The notes under the pieces: model-generated
Database searches by the model: none
Told to the model about the DNA's origin: nothing
What the model saw: only the letters and a program-made list of their open reading frames with translations
Made by a program: the position numbers and the translations under genes
Origin: an uncultured Faecalibacterium sp.
Lineage (GTDB): Bacteria; Bacillota; Clostridia; Oscillospirales; Ruminococcaceae
Assembly (NCBI GenBank): GCA_934525845.1
Contig: CAKSZS010000007.1
Span: 13,008 to 77,007, forward strand
Reading direction: 5' to 3'
Length of the DNA: 64,000 nt
Shown: positions 24,390 to 33,329 of the stretch, one piece after another
Layout: the number at the start of each line of letters is the position of its first letter
Numbering within the stretch: the stretch's first letter is position 1

Positions 24390-24485
24390 GTTGGTTAAAA
24401 TGTTTCAACAGGGCGTCCGGAAGCCCTGCGGAATAGAAATCATCCCCCAAAAACAGTCAAGTCAAAAAGTGAGGAGTATTACACG

Positions 24486-26045
24486 ATGAAAGAAAAAGTC
24501 ATGAATGGCTTGGAAAAGTTCTCCAAAGCCATGCTCTCACCGCTGTCGTATATCTCGGCAGCAGGCCTGATCCTTGTGCTGGGCGCATTGCTTACCAGCA
24601 CAAGCCTTAGCGCGATGATCCCCGTTCTGCAGTGGACCCCCATCAAGCTGCTGGGTCAGCTGATCTACAACTGCATCATGGTCATCATCAACAACCTCAG
24701 CCTGATGTTCTGCGTGGGCATCGCAGCGGCGCTGGCCAAAAAGAACAAGCAGCAGGCTGCCATCATCGGCCTGATGAGCTACTTTATGTACCTGACCGCC
24801 GGCAACGTCACCCTGACCCAGCTGGGCATGCTGGCCGAGGCTGACCCGATGGTGGGTCTGTACGGCACCGGTCAGTCCACCGTGTTCGGCATCCAGACGG
24901 TGGATATGGGCGTGTTCGGCGGCATCCTGCTGGGTCTGGTCTGCGGCTGGGTGTACAACCGCACCTGTGAAAAGCAGTTCAAGGGCATCATCACCCAGAT
25001 CTACTCCGGCAACCGCTGGTCCTTTACCTGCATGGTGGTCTTTTCCATCCTGTTCGGCTTTGGCTCCTGCTTCTTCTGGCCGCCGGTGCAGAGCGTCATC
25101 AGCGCACTGACCGATCTGATCGCCACCTCCGGCAACTTCGGCCTGTTCCTGTACGGCTTCTTGGAGCGCTTCCTCATCCCCACCGGCCTGCACCACCTCA
25201 TCTACACCCCCTTCCAGTTCTCTGCACTGGGCAACAGCCTGACCGTGGGCGATACCACCTACACCGGCTCCTATATCGTTATGATGATGGAGTACAGCAT
25301 GGGTCTGCCCTTCTCGGACGGCATCGTGTGGATGTACACCGGCTTCACCAAGACCTTCGGCTACTTTGGCATCGTGGCGGCCTTCATCTTCTGCGCCCGC
25401 AAGGAGAACCGCAAAAAGACCGCTGCCGTTCTGGTGCCGCTGGCCTTTACCGCCTCTCTGGCTTCCATCACCGAGCCGCTGGACTTCATGTTCTGCTTCT
25501 CTGCCCCCATCCTGTGGGTGGCACACGCCTGCATCTCCGGCCTGTTCATCGTGCTGCTGCACACCTTCCATGTCACCGGCTTTACCACCAACCTCCTTGG
25601 CTCGGTGCTGATGAACCTTTCTGCCGGTGCAGATAAGACCAACTATCCCATCCTGTACCTGCTGGCGCTGTGCCAGATCGCCGTGTACTTTGTGGTGTTC
25701 ACCCTGCTGATCAAGACCTTTAACATCCACACCCCCGGCCGGGAAGAGGTGAGCACCGAGACCGCGGGGAGCGCAGCACCCGCCAAAAAGGCAAGCGTGA
25801 AGAACGCTGCCGAGGTGCAGTGCGTCATTGATGGTCTGGGCGGCAAGGAGAACATCCTGTCGGTGGACAACTGCTTCACCCGCCTGCGGGTAAACATCAA
25901 GGATCCCGCAAAGCTGGACGAAGCTGCCATCAACAAGCTGCCGAACAGCGGCATCGTGAAAAAGGGTACCGATATCCAGATCGTTTACGGTCTGCAGGTA
26001 GCCGATATCAAGCGTGCCGTGGAGGCACAGCTGGAAAACCAGTAA
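24486..26045 (+). CDS. PTS EIICB component, glucose/alpha-glucoside family
   Basis: Sugar permease that phosphorylates its substrate during uptake. 519 residues. The EIIC domain (about 1-410) has about ten membrane segments and the landmark FLIPTGLHHLIYTPF plus ITEPLDFMF. A flexible linker (about 420-445) leads to EIIB (about 445-519) with the phosphorylated Cys in VDNCFTRLRV. No EIIA is fused or nearby, so it must borrow EIIA-Glc. C-then-B order and the GH4 neighbour fit alpha-glucosides such as maltose or isomaltose. Confidence 0.9.
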   Translation: MKEKVMNGLEKFSKAMLSPLSYISAAGLILVLGALLTSTSLSAMIPVLQWTPIKLLGQLIYNCIMVIINNLSLMFCVGIAAALAKKNKQQAAIIGLMSYFMYLTAGNVTLTQLGMLAEADPMVGLYGTGQSTVFGIQTVDMGVFGGILLGLVCGWVYNRTCEKQFKGIITQIYSGNRWSFTCMVVFSILFGFGSCFFWPPVQSVISALTDLIATSGNFGLFLYGFLERFLIPTGLHHLIYTPFQFSALGNSLTVGDTTYTGSYIVMMMEYSMGLPFSDGIVWMYTGFTKTFGYFGIVAAFIFCARKENRKKTAAVLVPLAFTASLASITEPLDFMFCFSAPILWVAHACISGLFIVLLHTFHVTGFTTNLLGSVLMNLSAGADKTNYPILYLLALCQIAVYFVVFTLLIKTFNIHTPGREEVSTETAGSAAPAKKASVKNAAEVQCVIDGLGGKENILSVDNCFTRLRVNIKDPAKLDEAAINKLPNSGIVKKGTDIQIVYGLQVADIKRAVEAQLENQ

Positions 26046-26112
26046 ACCGCTTTTCCGCGTCCCGGCGGACTGCGCCGGGCAAACCTGAAAATACAAAAAA
26101 GGAGCGTTTATT

Positions 26113-27471
26113 ATGGTCATTACCATCGCTGGCGGCGGCAGCACTTTTACCGCCGGTATCGTCAAATCCATCGCCCTGCGCCGGGAAGAACTGGAAGTGG
26201 ACGAGATCCGTCTGTTCGACATCAACAAGGAGCGGCAGGACAAGGTTGCCGTTGTGGTGGACTGGGTCCTGCACAAGGAGCTGAATACCGACATCAAGCT
26301 GGTGGTCACCACCGATGTGCAGCAGGCTTACACGGATACCTCTTTTGTGTTTGCCCAGATGCGCGTGGGCGGCTACGCCATGCGGGAGCAGGACGAAAAG
26401 ATCCCCCTGCGCCACGGCTGCGTGGGACAGGAGACCTGCGGCTGCGGCGGCATGGCCTACGGAATGCGCACCATCTTCCCCATGATCCAGCTGATCGACG
26501 ACGTGGAAAAGTATGCCAAGAAGGACTACTGGATCCTGAACTACTCCAACCCCGCCGCCATCGTATCCGAGGCCTGCCGCAAGCTGCGCCCGAAGGCACG
26601 GATCATCAACATCTGCGATATGCCCATCGCCATCATTGACGTGGTGGCAGCTGCCATGGGCATCCAGAACAAGAAGGAGATCGTTTACGATTACTTTGGC
26701 CTGAACCACTTCGGCTGGTTCACCTCCATCCAGTACCACGGCGAGGATCTGATGCCCAAGCTGCGCGCCTACATCAAGGAGAACCAGATCCTTCTGCCGG
26801 AAAGCTACCTCAAGGGCATGGGCGCGCTGACTTCCTCCGCCAGCCAGAACCGCCACACCAAGGGCAGCTGGTACTATGTGTGGAAGGGCGAGTACGAGAT
26901 CATGGAAAACTTCCCGGAGTACCTGCCCAACACCTACCTGAACTACTATCTGCAGGCCAAGGAGTTCGTGGAGCACTCGGACCCGAACCACACCCGCGCC
27001 AACGAGGTGGAGGAGACCCGCGAAAAGAACCTGTTCGACGGCATCGACCACTACCTCAAGACCGGCGAGGTGGACGCCAACACCTTCTATGCCGGCAGCC
27101 ACGGCGACTGGATCGCAGATCTTTCCGCTGCGCTGAAGAACGACACCAAGGCACGCTTCCTCATCATCACCGAGAACCGCGGCGCGATCCCCAACATGCC
27201 CTATGACGCAATGGTGGAGCTGCCCGCCTACATCGGCAAAAACGGCCCGGAGGTCATTGCCCGGGACAACATCCCGCTGTTCCAGCAGGGCCTGATGATG
27301 CAGCAGCTCAACAGCGAAAAGCTGCTGGTGGAGGGCTGCGTGGAAGGCAGCTACGAGAAGGTGCTGCAGGCCTTTACCCTGAACAAGACTGTGCCCAGCA
27401 TGAACGTTGCCAAGGCCATTCTGGACGATATGATCGAAGCCAACAAGGGCTACTGGCCGGAGCTGCACTGA
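26113..27471 (+). CDS. 6-phospho-alpha-glucosidase, GH4
   Basis: NAD+ and Mn2+-dependent hydrolase cleaving the phosphodisaccharides delivered by the PTS. 452 residues. N-terminal nucleotide fold VITIAGGGSTFTAGI. C168-D-M-P171 is the motif that marks 6-phospho-alpha-glucosidases (beta-acting relatives have CNVP/CNNP). His199 in FGLNHFGW is the second metal ligand, and DVDANTFYAGSHGDW follows near the C-terminus. GlvA/MalH/AglB are the closest named types. 67 bases after the permease gene, same operon. Confidence 0.92.
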   Translation: MVITIAGGGSTFTAGIVKSIALRREELEVDEIRLFDINKERQDKVAVVVDWVLHKELNTDIKLVVTTDVQQAYTDTSFVFAQMRVGGYAMREQDEKIPLRHGCVGQETCGCGGMAYGMRTIFPMIQLIDDVEKYAKKDYWILNYSNPAAIVSEACRKLRPKARIINICDMPIAIIDVVAAAMGIQNKKEIVYDYFGLNHFGWFTSIQYHGEDLMPKLRAYIKENQILLPESYLKGMGALTSSASQNRHTKGSWYYVWKGEYEIMENFPEYLPNTYLNYYLQAKEFVEHSDPNHTRANEVEETREKNLFDGIDHYLKTGEVDANTFYAGSHGDWIADLSAALKNDTKARFLIITENRGAIPNMPYDAMVELPAYIGKNGPEVIARDNIPLFQQGLMMQQLNSEKLLVEGCVEGSYEKVLQAFTLNKTVPSMNVAKAILDDMIEANKGYWPELH

Positions 27472-27486
27472 GCAGCCGGCTTTCCC

Positions 27487-27522
27487 GCCGCCGCAGGCAT
27501 TGCCGCCTGCGGCGGCTTTTTT
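27487..27522 (+). terminator. Terminator of the alpha-glucoside operon
   Basis: GCCGCCGCAGGC/GCCTGCGGCGGC, loop about 6 bases, then TTTTTT. Confidence 0.9.
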
Positions 27523-27529
27523 GTACGCA

Positions 27530-27558
27530 TTGACCTTTGCAGAGCAAGGGCTTATAAT
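27530..27558 (+). promoter_or_regulatory. Promoter of the M18 aminopeptidase gene
   Basis: TTGACC-17-TATAAT, ending 35 bases before the start codon. Confidence 0.82.
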
Positions 27559-27593
27559 GAGTAGAACCAGTAAAAGCGAAAGGAAGCATCCCC

Positions 27594-28907
27594 ATGCAAA
27601 ACAAAGCATTTTCCATGGAAGATCTGTTTGCGTTTCTGAACGCCGGTGTCAGCGCGTTCCACTCCACTGCGGCGGCTGCGGCCATTCTGGAAGCCAACGG
27701 CTACCAGAACTGCCCGGAAAGCGCGGCCTGGCAGCTGGCGCCCGGCGGCAAGTACTACACCACCCGCAACGGCACGGCCATTCTGGCCTGGCGGATGCCC
27801 ACCGGCGAACTGACCGGCTGGCACGCCGCTGCCAGCCACAGCGATTCCCCCACCTGGCGCATCAAGACGCTGGAGGGCGAGGAGCACGGCTTTGCCCGTG
27901 CGGAGACCGAAGGCTATGGCGGAATGCTCATGTCCACCTGGTTCGACCGCCCCCTGAGTGTGGCAGGCCGTCTGCTGGTGCGCACCGCCGAGGGCGTGGA
28001 GAGCCGTCTGGTGCACCCGGAGCGGGCGCTGGCCTGCATCCCGAACCTGTGCATCCACTTCAACCGGGAGGCCAACACCGGCCTGAACTACAACCCGCAG
28101 GTGGACCTGCAGCCCATCTTTGGGGCTGAGGGCGGCAGCCTGAAGCACGCCCTGGCCGCCGAAGCCGGGGTAAAGGCCGAGGACATTCTGGCCACCGACC
28201 TGGTGCTCTGCACCACCGAGAAAGCCCAGCGGGTGGGCCTGGACGGCGAATACTTCATGTCCGGCCGCATCGACGACCTGGAATGCGCCTACACCACCCT
28301 GTGGGGCTTTTTGCAGGGCCGCGGCGAGGAAGCAGGCCGGGGCGACATCTGGGTCATGTTTGACAACGAGGAAGTGGGTTCTTCCAGCCGTCAGGGTGCC
28401 CAGGGCACCCTGATGAGCGACGTGCTGGCCCGCATCGAGGAAAGTTTGGGCGTCACCAAGGAGCAGAGCATCCGTGCCCGCACCAACACCCTGCTGCTCA
28501 GCGCGGACAACGGCCACGCCATCCACCCCAATCACCCCGAAAAGAGCGACCAGAAGCTGCCCGTCCAGATGGGCGGCGGCGTCATCCTCAAATACAATGC
28601 CCGCCAGACCTATACCACCAGCGGCCTGACCGGTGCCGCCTTTACTGCCATCTGCGAAAAGGCCGGGGTGCCGGTGCAGGTGTTCGCCAACCGTGCCGAT
28701 GTGGCCGGCGGCAGCACCCTGGGCAACCTGCTGGGCCGTCAGATCCTGATGCCCATGGTGGACATCGGCGTGGGCCAGCTGGCCATGCACTCCGCCATGG
28801 AGACCGCCAGCTGCAAGGACGCGGAATACCTGGCCAACGCCTGTGCCGCCTACTACAACACGCCCATCTTCCAGCCGCAGGATGGGCAGTGGAAGCTGGG
28901 CCTGTGA
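27594..28907 (+). CDS. M18-family aminopeptidase (aspartyl aminopeptidase-like)
   Basis: Cytosolic zinc exopeptidase removing N-terminal acidic or other residues. 437 residues, full length. Metal and catalytic motifs: AAASHSDSPTWRIK (first His/Asp), SGRIDDLECAYT, MFDNEEVGSSSRQGAQGT (catalytic Glu pair), ADNGHAIHPNHPEKSD and the C-terminal VDIGVGQLAMHSAMETAS with the last His ligand. Own promoter; strong AAAGGA upstream of ATG. Its stop overlaps the gluQ GTG. Confidence 0.93.
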   Translation: MQNKAFSMEDLFAFLNAGVSAFHSTAAAAAILEANGYQNCPESAAWQLAPGGKYYTTRNGTAILAWRMPTGELTGWHAAASHSDSPTWRIKTLEGEEHGFARAETEGYGGMLMSTWFDRPLSVAGRLLVRTAEGVESRLVHPERALACIPNLCIHFNREANTGLNYNPQVDLQPIFGAEGGSLKHALAAEAGVKAEDILATDLVLCTTEKAQRVGLDGEYFMSGRIDDLECAYTTLWGFLQGRGEEAGRGDIWVMFDNEEVGSSSRQGAQGTLMSDVLARIEESLGVTKEQSIRARTNTLLLSADNGHAIHPNHPEKSDQKLPVQMGGGVILKYNARQTYTTSGLTGAAFTAICEKAGVPVQVFANRADVAGGSTLGNLLGRQILMPMVDIGVGQLAMHSAMETASCKDAEYLANACAAYYNTPIFQPQDGQWKLGL

Positions 28908-29851
28908 GCGGGGGCGTGGTCGGGCGCTTTGCGCCCAGCCCCAGCGGGCGGCTGCATCTGGGCAATCTGGCCTGCAGCCTGCTGGCCTGGCTCAGCGCCA
29001 AGAGCCAGGGCGGGCGCATCGTCCTGCGCATTGAGGACCTGGATGCGGAGCGCTGTCCGCGCATCTACGCCGACCTGTTGGAGCAGGACCTGGACTGGCT
29101 GGGTCTGCACTGGGACGAGGGCGGCAGCACCGGCGGCCCCCACGGCCCCTATTATCAGAGCGAGTGCGCGGACATCTACACGGTACAGTACAAAAAGCTG
29201 GAAGCGCAGGGGCTGGTGTACCCGTGCTTCTGCTCCCGTGCCCAGCTGCACGCCGCCAGTGCGCCACACACTTCGGACGGCAACGTCATCTATCCCGGCA
29301 CCTGCCGGGACCTGACTCCCGCTGAGATCGCCGAAAAACGCAAAAAGAAAGCCCCGGCCTACCGGGTGCGGGTGCCAGATGAGGACATCTCCTTTGTGGA
29401 CGGCTGCATGGGTTCCCACACCGAAAACCTGCTGCACGATTGCGGGGACTTCTACCTGCGCCGGGCGGACGGCGTGTTTGCCTATCAGCTGGCCGTGGTG
29501 GTGGACGACGCCCGCATGGGCGTCACCGAAGTGGTGCGCGGGTCGGACCTGCTGTCCTCCACGGCGCGGCAGCTCTACCTGTACCGTCTGCTGGGCCTGC
29601 AGGCCCCGAAGTTTGCGCACTGTCCGCTGCTGCTGGCGCCGGACGGGCGGCGGCTGTCCAAGCGGGACGGAGACCAGAGCCTGGAAAACCTGCGGGCCAA
29701 ATACACCGCGCCGGAGATCGTGGGCAAGCTGGCTTATGCCTACGGCCTGCAACCGGAACCCGCTCCCCGCACGCCGGAAAGTCTGATCCCGGATTTCTCC
29801 TGGGACAAGGTACCCAAAGCGGACGTCTGCCTGCCGGAAGGGCTGTTCTGA
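28904..29851 (+). CDS. gluQ: Glutamyl-Q tRNA(Asp) synthetase
   Basis: Truncated GluRS paralogue that attaches glutamate to queuosine-34 of tRNA-Asp. 315 residues, without an anticodon-binding domain. Class I signature RFAPSPSGRLHLGNL (HIGH-like), a KMSKS-like LSKRDGD, and the zinc-binding pattern CFC...YPGTC specific to GluQ. I chose GTG 28904, which overlaps the upstream stop (GTGA) and implies translational coupling; no clear Shine-Dalgarno. It implies that the cell has Q-tRNA. Confidence 0.93.
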   Translation: MSGGVVGRFAPSPSGRLHLGNLACSLLAWLSAKSQGGRIVLRIEDLDAERCPRIYADLLEQDLDWLGLHWDEGGSTGGPHGPYYQSECADIYTVQYKKLEAQGLVYPCFCSRAQLHAASAPHTSDGNVIYPGTCRDLTPAEIAEKRKKKAPAYRVRVPDEDISFVDGCMGSHTENLLHDCGDFYLRRADGVFAYQLAVVVDDARMGVTEVVRGSDLLSSTARQLYLYRLLGLQAPKFAHCPLLLAPDGRRLSKRDGDQSLENLRAKYTAPEIVGKLAYAYGLQPEPAPRTPESLIPDFSWDKVPKADVCLPEGLF

Positions 29852-29857
29852 AAAAAC

Positions 29858-29893
29858 AAAAACCGTGCTGTCCACCGACAGCACGGTTTTTTT
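29858..29893. terminator. Bidirectional terminator gluQ/PAP2
   Basis: AAAACCGTGCTGTC/GACAGCACGGTTTT with a 4-base loop and Ts on both sides. Confidence 0.9.
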
Positions 29894-29905
29894 GTTTGTC
29901 TGGGT

Positions 29906-30568
29906 TCAAATGCGGCGCATCTGAGGCACATCGCTGTGCTCGGTGCGGTAGTTGAAGGCGGCGTCCAGCGCCAGGGCCAGCAGAGCGCCCAGCGCCACGT
30001 CAATGCAGCTGTGCTGCTTGAGCAGTACGGTGGACAGGACGATGGATACGCACAGCACCGCGGCCGCGGGCCGCATCCAGCGGCGCTTCGGCTCCTCAAA
30101 GAGACGGCAGCGGTAATAGGCCAGCATCAGGGTCACCGAGTTGAAGACATGGATGGACGGGCAGACGTTGGTGGGCGTATCGGTGCGGTACAAGAAACGC
30201 ACGGCCTGGGCAAAGATGTCACTGCCCGGAACCCAGTAGGGCCGCAGGTCCAGCCCGGTGGGCACGACCACATAGCAGGCCAGCGCAATGGTCATGCCGG
30301 AGAACAGCGGCAGGCACAGCCGCCAGAAGTCCTCCCGGGGTGCCTTCCACAGCAGATAGAACAGGGTGAACGGGATCCACACGAACCACGCGAAATAGGG
30401 CACGATGGCGTATTTGCAGAAGGGGATCAGATCATCCAGCGTGCAGTGCACCAGGGTGACCACCGGCATGGAGATGCGGGTCTCCAGAAAGTTGAATGCG
30501 GACAGATACAGCAATAAGTACAGCGCCATGAACCCGATGGGATGGCGCGAAAACCAGTTTCGCTTCAT
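29906..30568 (-). CDS. PAP2-superfamily membrane phosphatase/phosphotransferase
   Basis: 220 residues with six predicted membrane segments. The PAP2 catalytic motifs are recognisable: CPSIHVFNSV (the PSxH form of motif 2) and STVLLKQHSCIDVALG (motif 3, with His and Asp). This PSIH/QHSCID variant resembles the inositol-phosphotransferase-like PAP2_3 subgroup rather than YbjG-type enzymes. ATG at 30568 after GGAGGC. The lipid substrate is unknown. Confidence 0.82.
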   Translation of the reverse strand: MKRNWFSRHPIGFMALYLLLYLSAFNFLETRISMPVVTLVHCTLDDLIPFCKYAIVPYFAWFVWIPFTLFYLLWKAPREDFWRLCLPLFSGMTIALACYVVVPTGLDLRPYWVPGSDIFAQAVRFLYRTDTPTNVCPSIHVFNSVTLMLAYYRCRLFEEPKRRWMRPAAAVLCVSIVLSTVLLKQHSCIDVALGALLALALDAAFNYRTEHSDVPQMRRI

Positions 30569-30780
30569 GGGAAAAGCCTCCTTTTTGCAGGAATGCAAAG
30601 AATCTTAGCTCTTGGCATTGAAAAATTATACGCCTGCCGGATGACGAAAACAAGAAGGAAAGGTGACAACTTTGTCAAAAAATCAGCAGCTTATTTGGCA
30701 AAATTGCAAAAAGCAGACGGACGAAAAAGAACGTTCTGCTTAGAATACGAATCAGAAAACGGTTTTCCTGCACAAAATGC

Positions 30781-30808
30781 AAAAAAAGACCTGCCGATTC
30801 CGGCAGGC
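30781..30808 (-). terminator. Terminator of MATE gene 1 (minus strand)
   Basis: Minus strand CCTGCCGG-AAT-CGGCAGG followed by TCTTTTTTT. Confidence 0.85.
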
Positions 30809-30824
30809 CGTGAAAAATGTGCGT

Positions 30825-32183
30825 TCAGATGACGTTCTGTTCCATCCACCTGCCCCGCACGAACCGCACAAAGAAGCACAGGGAGCGGAACACCCAGTCC
30901 AGGAACATTCCGGTCCAGATGGAGAGCAGGCCGCCGTGGAAGGCCAGCACCATCAGGTAGCAGAAGCCCACCCGGAATGCCCACATGGAGAAGATGCTCA
31001 CGCTCATGGTAAAGCGGGCATCTCCGGCAGCGCGCAGGATGTTGGGCAGGGTAAAGCTGGAGGGCCAGAAGAACAGGGAAACGATGTTGAACCAGATCAT
31101 CACTTCCAGCGCCATGGCCTGCGCCTCCGGCGAGAGGTGGAACAGGGAAATGGCAAATTTGTTGGCGAACAGGAAGGCCGAAATGTTCATGATCCAGGCC
31201 CCGCAGTAGGCAGTGAGCAGCAGGCGGCGGGAATAATACACCGCCTGCTCCTTTTCGCCGGCGCCCAGGCACTGGCCCACCACGGTCAGCGCGGCCATGC
31301 CCACGGCGTTGGCCGGGATGTTCAGGAAGGTGGTGGTGGTGTTTGCCACGGCGTTGGCCGCAATGGCGGCAGTGCCCAGGGTGGAAGTCAGACTGGACAC
31401 CGACAGTTTGCCGATCTGGAACATTCCGTTCTCGATGCCGGCGGGGATGCCCACCCGCAGGATGCGGCGGATCAGCCCGCCGTCCGGCTTCAGGGCCTGC
31501 AGACCCTCCACCCGCAGGGGGCAGGTGGGTTTCTGCAGCAGGGACAGCACTGCAAAGCAGGCGACGGCGCGGGAGATCAGGCTGGCCAGCGCCGCACCCA
31601 TGACCCCCATGCCGAATCCGAAGATCAGCACGGCGTTGCCGCCGATGTTCACCACGTTCATCACAAGGCTGGACAGCATACTGATCTTGCTGTTGCCCTG
31701 GGCGCGGAACAGCGCCGCCCCGGCATTGTACAGGCCGATAAAGGGGTAGCTCAGGGCGGACAGCAGGAAATAGGTCTCTGCGTAGCGCATGACGTCGGCA
31801 TCGATGGAGCCGAAGATGCCCCGCAGGATGGCGTGGCGGCCCACCACGACCACCGCGGCCACCACCAGGCTGAAGCTGGACAGCACGAACAGGATCTGGG
31901 CGGCGGCGGCTTTGGCGTTTTTGGGCTCCCGGTGGCCGATGTACTGGCTGGTGACCACCGCGCCGCCGGTGGCCAGAGCGCTCATGATCTGGATCATCAG
32001 GGTGTTGAAGCTGTCCACCAGGCTGACGCCGGACACAGCGGCTTCGCCCACCGAGGACACCATCAGGGTGTCGGCCAGACCGATGGTGACGCTGAGCGCC
32101 TGCTCCGCGATCAGCGGCAGCAGCAGCGCTGTCAGTGCCTGCCGCGAAAACAGCGGCTTGGATGTGAATTTCGACGATGTCAT
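30825..32183 (-). CDS. MATE-family efflux transporter 1
   Basis: Multidrug or metabolite antiporter. 452 residues, twelve predicted helices in two related halves. Landmarks: ADTLMVSSVGEAAVSGVSLVDS near the N-terminus, GIPAGIENGMFQIGKLSV at the start of the second half, and VGQCLGAGEKEQA. It is one of three MATE genes in the window; the three are not close copies of each other. Monocistronic, with its own terminator. Substrate unknown. Confidence 0.88.
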   Translation of the reverse strand: MTSSKFTSKPLFSRQALTALLLPLIAEQALSVTIGLADTLMVSSVGEAAVSGVSLVDSFNTLMIQIMSALATGGAVVTSQYIGHREPKNAKAAAAQILFVLSSFSLVVAAVVVVGRHAILRGIFGSIDADVMRYAETYFLLSALSYPFIGLYNAGAALFRAQGNSKISMLSSLVMNVVNIGGNAVLIFGFGMGVMGAALASLISRAVACFAVLSLLQKPTCPLRVEGLQALKPDGGLIRRILRVGIPAGIENGMFQIGKLSVSSLTSTLGTAAIAANAVANTTTTFLNIPANAVGMAALTVVGQCLGAGEKEQAVYYSRRLLLTAYCGAWIMNISAFLFANKFAISLFHLSPEAQAMALEVMIWFNIVSLFFWPSSFTLPNILRAAGDARFTMSVSIFSMWAFRVGFCYLMVLAFHGGLLSIWTGMFLDWVFRSLCFFVRFVRGRWMEQNVI

Positions 32184-32310
32184 GTCTTCCTCCGTATTTC
32201 TGACACGAGGTGTGGGGATGCGTGCTTTGGGGATGCGTGCTTTTATGATACCGCGCGCCCGTGCGAATTACAAGAGAATGGATACAAGAAATGATCCAAC
32301 AGGCGCGGCA

Positions 32311-33102
32311 TCAGGCGAATTCCCGGCTGGGGGTCAGCGCACAGCCGTAATACACGGCGTAGTCGTAGGGGATGGGCGGCTCATAGGCAGTCTTGTCCGG
32401 GTACTTGGCCAGCATATCGGCCTGCAGGTTTGCGGGGCTGGCAGGCCGTCCGGCGCTCAGGGCATCGGCGCATACGCTGTTCCACACGGCTTCCGAAAAA
32501 GCAGAGCAGTTGTAGCAGGCCGACCAGTGATCCGCGCGGCGCAGGCCGCGGTTCAGCACCTCCAGCTGGCCGGCGTCCAGAGAGGTCTGCATGGCGTAGA
32601 GGTGGTAATAATAATCGGGGATGTAATACATATAATAGCTTTCCAGATCGTACCAGATGCCGGAGTGCTCGCTGCGGTTGCCGCGGGTGCCGATGGTCAC
32701 GGCCTTGCCCGGGGCGATGAGCAGACCGCCCACATTGATGTCGCGGTCCGAAACATTGGTCACCGATACGAAAGCGTGGCCGCTGGCGTTGATGGAGGCA
32801 TCGCCCTTGTCGTCCGACATGGTGTAGATGCGCAGGGTGGCCACAGAGCCTTCCGCTGGGGCGGCACCGTAGGGTTCGGCGGGGGATTTGTGGTCAGCCT
32901 GCGCAAAGACATAAGGCCCGCCGAAGTTGGTGGTAAAGCCCTTCACATCCCGCAGAAAAGCGTCCCGGCCGGTCAGGTCGGTGACCACCTTGTCCTCTTT
33001 GGCGGCCGGCTGGGCGGGGATGGCTTCCTGTGCAAAAGCCGGCAGGCACAGGCAGACGGTCAGCGCCAGCGCGGCGCACAGGGTGCGGAATATTTTCTTC
33101 AT
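32311..33102 (-). CDS. Secreted protein, possible permuted NlpC/P60 (LRAT-like) cysteine enzyme
   Basis: 263 residues. A signal peptide (1-25, ...CLPAFA) precedes the mature protein. It has GHAFVSVTNVS (His about 92) followed much later by SACYNCSAFSEAVWNSV (Cys about 201). His-before-Cys with an NC-x-x-F motif is the order seen in permuted papain-like families (YiiX/LRAT type). This is suggestive only; I recognise no exact family. Tyr-rich middle (SYYMYYIPDYYYHLYAMQ). ATG at 33102 was preferred over the upstream start because it begins the signal peptide MKKIF. Confidence 0.65.
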   Translation of the reverse strand: MKKIFRTLCAALALTVCLCLPAFAQEAIPAQPAAKEDKVVTDLTGRDAFLRDVKGFTTNFGGPYVFAQADHKSPAEPYGAAPAEGSVATLRIYTMSDDKGDASINASGHAFVSVTNVSDRDINVGGLLIAPGKAVTIGTRGNRSEHSGIWYDLESYYMYYIPDYYYHLYAMQTSLDAGQLEVLNRGLRRADHWSACYNCSAFSEAVWNSVCADALSAGRPASPANLQADMLAKYPDKTAYEPPIPYDYAVYYGCALTPSREFA

Positions 33103-33329
33103 GGGTGTCCTCCGTTCCGAATCCATTTTTCTTCAGGATAAAAGGTTTGCCGGAACTTGTCAAGAGATGATGCCGAAAAGCCGCGCGGCAGCGTGGTTGT
33201 TTTCCTTTACCCCTGCCGGGAATTGTGTTAGAATACAGGTGCGGCCCGGCGGTGCTGTGCAGGAGCCTGCCGGGCGCGGAAAATGATAAGAACGATAGAA
33301 GGGAAACACCCGATAAAGGGGGAAAAACT

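Noticed and set aside
24390..24485. A second RAT/terminator between licT1 and its PTS gene
   Set aside because: The gap has one small CAGGGC/GCCCTG hairpin but no RAT core and no T-run, unlike the gap after licT2.
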